64,000 nucleotides of DNA, taken from the NCBI RefSeq assembly GCF_049686335.1, contig NZ_JBAVHX010000002.1, forward strand, positions 1 to 64,000. Direction: 5' to 3'. The notes beneath the pieces are model-generated. The model had not been told where the DNA came from. It searched no databases and saw only the letters and a program-made list of their open reading frames with translations. Shown here one piece after another: positions 60,975 through 64,000 of the stretch (the first letter of the stretch is position 1; each line of letters begins with the position of its first letter). The stretch comes from Buttiauxella sp049686335 (GTDB lineage Bacteria > Pseudomonadota > Gammaproteobacteria > Enterobacterales > Enterobacteriaceae). The position numbers and the translations under genes were made by a program.

Positions 60975-63389
60975 ATGTCGAATTCTTATGACTCCTCCAG
61001 TATCAAAGTCCTTAAAGGGCTGGATGCGGTACGTAAGCGCCCGGGAATGTATATCGGCGATACGGACGACGGCACCGGTCTGCACCACATGGTATTTGAG
61101 GTCGTAGATAACGCTATCGACGAAGCACTTGCCGGTCACTGTAAAGACATCGTTGTCACCATCCATGCTGATAACTCTGTCTCAGTCACCGATGATGGCC
61201 GTGGTATTCCTACCGGCATTCACCCGGAAGAGGGTGTGTCTGCGGCTGAAGTTATCATGACCGTGCTGCACGCAGGCGGTAAGTTCGATGACAACTCTTA
61301 TAAAGTCTCTGGCGGTCTGCACGGTGTGGGTGTTTCGGTTGTTAACGCCCTGTCCCAGAAGCTGGAACTGCTGATTCGCCGCGAAGGCAAAGTACACCAG
61401 CAAACTTACATTCACGGTGTGCCACAAGCGCCGCTGGCGGCGACCGGTGATACCGATGCAACCGGTACTCAGGTCCGTTTCTGGCCAAGCCACGAAACCT
61501 TCACCAACGTGATTGAGTTCGAATACGACATCCTGGCAAAACGCCTGCGTGAGTTGTCATTCCTGAACTCTGGCGTGTCTATCCGCCTGATTGATAAGCG
61601 TGATGGCCGTCAGGACCACTTCCACTACGAAGGTGGTATCCGTGCATTCGTCGAGTACCTGAACAAAAACAAAACGCCAATTCACCCAACTGTGTTCTAT
61701 TTCAGCACTGAAAAAGACGGCATTGGCGTGGAAGTGGCCTTGCAGTGGAATGATGGTTTCCAGGAAAACATCTACTGCTTTACCAACAACATCCCGCAGC
61801 GCGATGGTGGTACTCACCTGGCCGGTTTCCGCGCCGCGATGACGCGTACTCTGAACGCGTATATGGACAAAGAAGGCTACAGCAAGAAAGCTAAAGTCAG
61901 CGCTACCGGTGACGATGCCCGTGAAGGCCTGATTGCAGTCGTTTCTGTAAAAGTGCCAGACCCTAAATTCTCTTCTCAGACCAAAGACAAACTGGTTTCT
62001 TCAGAAGTGAAATCCGCGGTTGAGCAGCAGATGAACGAACTGCTGTCTGAATACCTGCTGGAAAACCCATCCGATGCGAAAATCGTTGTGGGCAAAATCA
62101 TTGATGCAGCTCGTGCTCGTGAAGCAGCACGCCGTGCACGTGAAATGACCCGTCGTAAAGGCGCGCTGGATTTGGCTGGTCTGCCAGGCAAACTGGCTGA
62201 TTGCCAGGAACGCGACCCGGCTCACTCCGAACTGTACCTTGTGGAAGGGGACTCTGCGGGCGGCTCTGCAAAACAGGGGCGTAACCGTAAGAACCAGGCG
62301 ATCCTGCCGCTGAAAGGTAAAATTCTGAACGTTGAGAAAGCGCGCTTTGACAAAATGCTCGCCTCTCAGGAAGTGGCCACGCTGATTACCGCGTTAGGTT
62401 GCGGCATTGGCCGTGACGAATACAACCCGGATAAACTGCGTTATCACAGCATCATCATCATGACGGATGCTGACGTCGATGGCTCACACATCCGTACCCT
62501 GCTGTTGACCTTCTTCTACCGTCAGATGCCTGAAATCGTTGAGCGCGGCCATGTGTATATCGCACAGCCACCGCTGTACAAAGTGAAGAAAGGCAAGCAA
62601 GAGCAGTACATCAAAGATGATGAAGCGATGGATCAATACCAGATTTCTATCGCACTGGATGGCGCAACGTTGCACACCAACGCCAATGCACCAGCCCTGG
62701 CTGGCGAAGCGCTGGAAAAACTGGTGTCTGAATTTAAGGCTTGCCAGAAAATGATTGGTCGCATGGAGCGCCGTTATCCGCGTAACTTGCTGAACAACCT
62801 GGTTTATCATCCAACGCTTGCTGATGCCGATCTGACTGATGAAAGCAAAGTGACTTCCTGGGTTTCTGCTCTGGTCACCTCGCTTAACGAGAACGAACAG
62901 CATGGCAGCACCTGGAACTCTCTGGTTCGTCATAACCGTGAACTGAATCTTTTTGAACCGGTGATTCGTGTTCGTACCCACGGTGTCGATACTGACTATC
63001 CGCTGGAGCAAGAGTTTATCGTAGGTGGCGAATACCGTCGTATTTGCACGCTGGGCGAGAAACTGCGTGGCCTGATTGAAGAAGACGCGTTTATCGAACG
63101 TGGCGAACGCCGTCAGCCAGTAGACAGCTTCGAGCAGGCGCTGGATTGGCTGGGCAAAGAGTCTCGTCGTGGCCTGTCTATTCAGCGTTACAAAGGATTG
63201 GGTGAAATGAACCCGGATCAGCTGTGGGAAACCACGATGGATCCGCAAAGCCGTCGTATGTTGCGCGTCACTGTTAAAGATGCGATTGCAGCCGATCAGC
63301 TGTTCACCACACTGATGGGCGACGCGGTTGAACCACGTCGTGCATTTATCGAAGAAAATGCCCTGAAAGCGGCGAACATCGATATCTAA
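60975..63389 (+). CDS. gyrB: DNA gyrase subunit B
   Basis: 804 aa, the E. coli length. GHKL ATPase domain (EVVDNAIDEALAG, GGLHGVGVSVVNA), transducer, TOPRIM domain (EGDSAGGSA and DADVDGSHI) and the proteobacterial insert. The ATG at 60975 is preferred to the TTG at 60972. It is 28 nt after recF. The last base of its stop overlaps the end of the convergent LysR gene. Confidence 0.98.
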   Translation: MSNSYDSSSIKVLKGLDAVRKRPGMYIGDTDDGTGLHHMVFEVVDNAIDEALAGHCKDIVVTIHADNSVSVTDDGRGIPTGIHPEEGVSAAEVIMTVLHAGGKFDDNSYKVSGGLHGVGVSVVNALSQKLELLIRREGKVHQQTYIHGVPQAPLAATGDTDATGTQVRFWPSHETFTNVIEFEYDILAKRLRELSFLNSGVSIRLIDKRDGRQDHFHYEGGIRAFVEYLNKNKTPIHPTVFYFSTEKDGIGVEVALQWNDGFQENIYCFTNNIPQRDGGTHLAGFRAAMTRTLNAYMDKEGYSKKAKVSATGDDAREGLIAVVSVKVPDPKFSSQTKDKLVSSEVKSAVEQQMNELLSEYLLENPSDAKIVVGKIIDAARAREAARRAREMTRRKGALDLAGLPGKLADCQERDPAHSELYLVEGDSAGGSAKQGRNRKNQAILPLKGKILNVEKARFDKMLASQEVATLITALGCGIGRDEYNPDKLRYHSIIIMTDADVDGSHIRTLLLTFFYRQMPEIVERGHVYIAQPPLYKVKKGKQEQYIKDDEAMDQYQISIALDGATLHTNANAPALAGEALEKLVSEFKACQKMIGRMERRYPRNLLNNLVYHPTLADADLTDESKVTSWVSALVTSLNENEQHGSTWNSLVRHNRELNLFEPVIRVRTHGVDTDYPLEQEFIVGGEYRRICTLGEKLRGLIEEDAFIERGERRQPVDSFEQALDWLGKESRRGLSIQRYKGLGEMNPDQLWETTMDPQSRRMLRVTVKDAIAADQLFTTLMGDAVEPRRAFIEENALKAANIDI

Positions 63390-64000
63390 GTGAGAGAATA
63401 CTGGTGAGCAGGCGATCTGCTCACCAGCATATCCACCGCCAGCCTCACTTTTAGCGGTAGATGAGATGTCTGAAGCCACACCGCATGAGTTTCATAAACA
63501 CTGTCCAAATCCTCGCGCAGTATCCTCACCAGTTTCCCATTCTGTAACTCTTCCTCAATCAGCCAGCAAGGCAGTAGCGCAACACCCAACCCAGCAATTG
63601 CTGCATCTGCAATCGCTTCTAAATCATCCATCATCACCCGTGATTTCGGGATAAACTCGCTTTTCTTGCCGCCATCGGCATTGATAACCCAGCGATGTGG
63701 CACGCCAGCGTTCATGTAATTGAACACTTCGTGGTGCGATAAATCGTCGATGGTTTGCGGCTCACCATGTTGCAGCAAATATCGAGGCGATGCGCAAATC
63801 ATCATGCGATGCTCACCAATCTTTCGCGCCACCAGGCCACTGCTGTCCGTTAATTTGCCGTTGCGAATCACCAGATCTAAACCGTCTTCAACCAGGTCGG
63901 AGATTTTGTCGCTAAACAGCAAATCTACTGCCAGTTTTGGATGCTGGCTCGCAAACTCGGTCAGCAAAGGCGCAATGCACATGCGCCCATAAAGCACCGG
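63386..64000 (-). CDS. LysR-family regulator, C-terminal part (5' end beyond window)
   Basis: About 205 codons of a LysR effector-binding domain; reading is open through the right edge, so the DNA-binding N-terminus lies beyond 64000. Visible features: APLLTEFASQHPKLAVDLLFSDKISDLVEDGLDLVIRNG, then GLGVALLPCWLIEEEL, typical of CrgA/DmlR-type regulators. Not the gene found after gyrB in E. coli. Confidence 0.87.
   Translation of the reverse strand, partial: PVLYGRMCIAPLLTEFASQHPKLAVDLLFSDKISDLVEDGLDLVIRNGKLTDSSGLVARKIGEHRMMICASPRYLLQHGEPQTIDDLSHHEVFNYMNAGVPHRWVINADGGKKSEFIPKSRVMMDDLEAIADAAIAGLGVALLPCWLIEEELQNGKLVRILREDLDSVYETHAVWLQTSHLPLKVRLAVDMLVSRSPAHQYSLT
63401..63427. terminator. Perfect hairpin after gyrB, inside the LysR coding end
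   Basis: 11-bp perfect stem CTGGTGAGCAG (63401-63411) with CTGCTCACCAG (63417-63427), loop GCGAT, 12 nt after the gyrB stop. No T-run follows on either strand, so rho-independent termination is uncertain. Confidence 0.55.

Noticed and set aside
62484..63479. 331-codon open frame antisense to gyrB
   Set aside because: Shadow of gyrB; would also overlap the genuine LysR end.

Overview
The window is a stretch of enterobacterial (Enterobacteriaceae) chromosome around the replication origin. Gene order, near-identical protein ends and regulatory sites follow the Escherichia coli oriC region closely: rrn promoter, yieP-hsrA, rbs operon, kup, ravA-viaA, asnA, asnC-mioC, oriC, mnmG-rsmG, the atp operon, glmUS, pst-phoU, yieH, adeP, yieF-yieE, mnmE-yidC-yidD-rnpA-rpmH, dnaA-dnaN-recF-gyrB. 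The accessory genes are not those of E. coli: a PL9 pectate lyase, an ExuT-type hexuronate transporter, a ramR-romA-ramA locus and an ascorbate-family PTS. A non-Escherichia genus such as Kluyvera, Buttiauxella, Lelliottia or Enterobacter is likely, but the window alone does not fix the genus.

Layout. 1-130: promoters P1 and P2 of an rRNA operon that runs off the left edge. 279-2402: yieP and hsrA. 2399-8214: ribose regulator, kinase and ABC transporter, read leftward from a promoter with CRP and RbsR sites. 8409-13447: potassium uptake and the RavA/ViaA pair. 13452-15598: asparagine synthetase, its regulator and mioC. 15600-15880: oriC, with three 13-mers, DnaA boxes and ten GATC sites. 15971-26056: mnmG, rsmG and the nine-gene ATP synthase operon. 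26123-33369: glmU-glmS flanked on both sides by leftward pectin genes (exopolygalacturonate lyase and hexuronate transporter), each preceded by a KdgR-like palindrome. 33697-39146: an RluF-family pseudouridine synthase and the pst-phoU phosphate operon behind two PHO boxes.

39196-44427 is a variable block where E. coli has bgl and other genes. It holds an AT-rich pair (a predicted papain-like cysteine peptidase and a lipoprotein) and a PTS operon (IIA, IIB, IIC) with a divergent LacI-family regulator and three operator copies between them. 44475-52463 holds yieH, adeP with a PurR box, the ramA/romA/ramR multidrug-response locus inserted between adeP and yieF, yieF, yieE, and a metallo-hydrolase divergent from a LysR regulator. 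52516-64000 is the conserved mnmE to gyrB cluster, ending in a LysR gene cut by the right edge.

Repeats are confined to gaps: three ERIC elements (one abutting the ramR stop, two between rpmH and dnaA), REP-like hairpins after pstS, the LacI gene and adeP, and two copies of a repeat of about 115 bp, one between the PTS IIA and IIB genes and one between dnaN and recF. The most novel candidates are the peptidase/lipoprotein pair, the KdgR-controlled pectin genes around glmUS, and the repeat inside the dnaN-recF operon.
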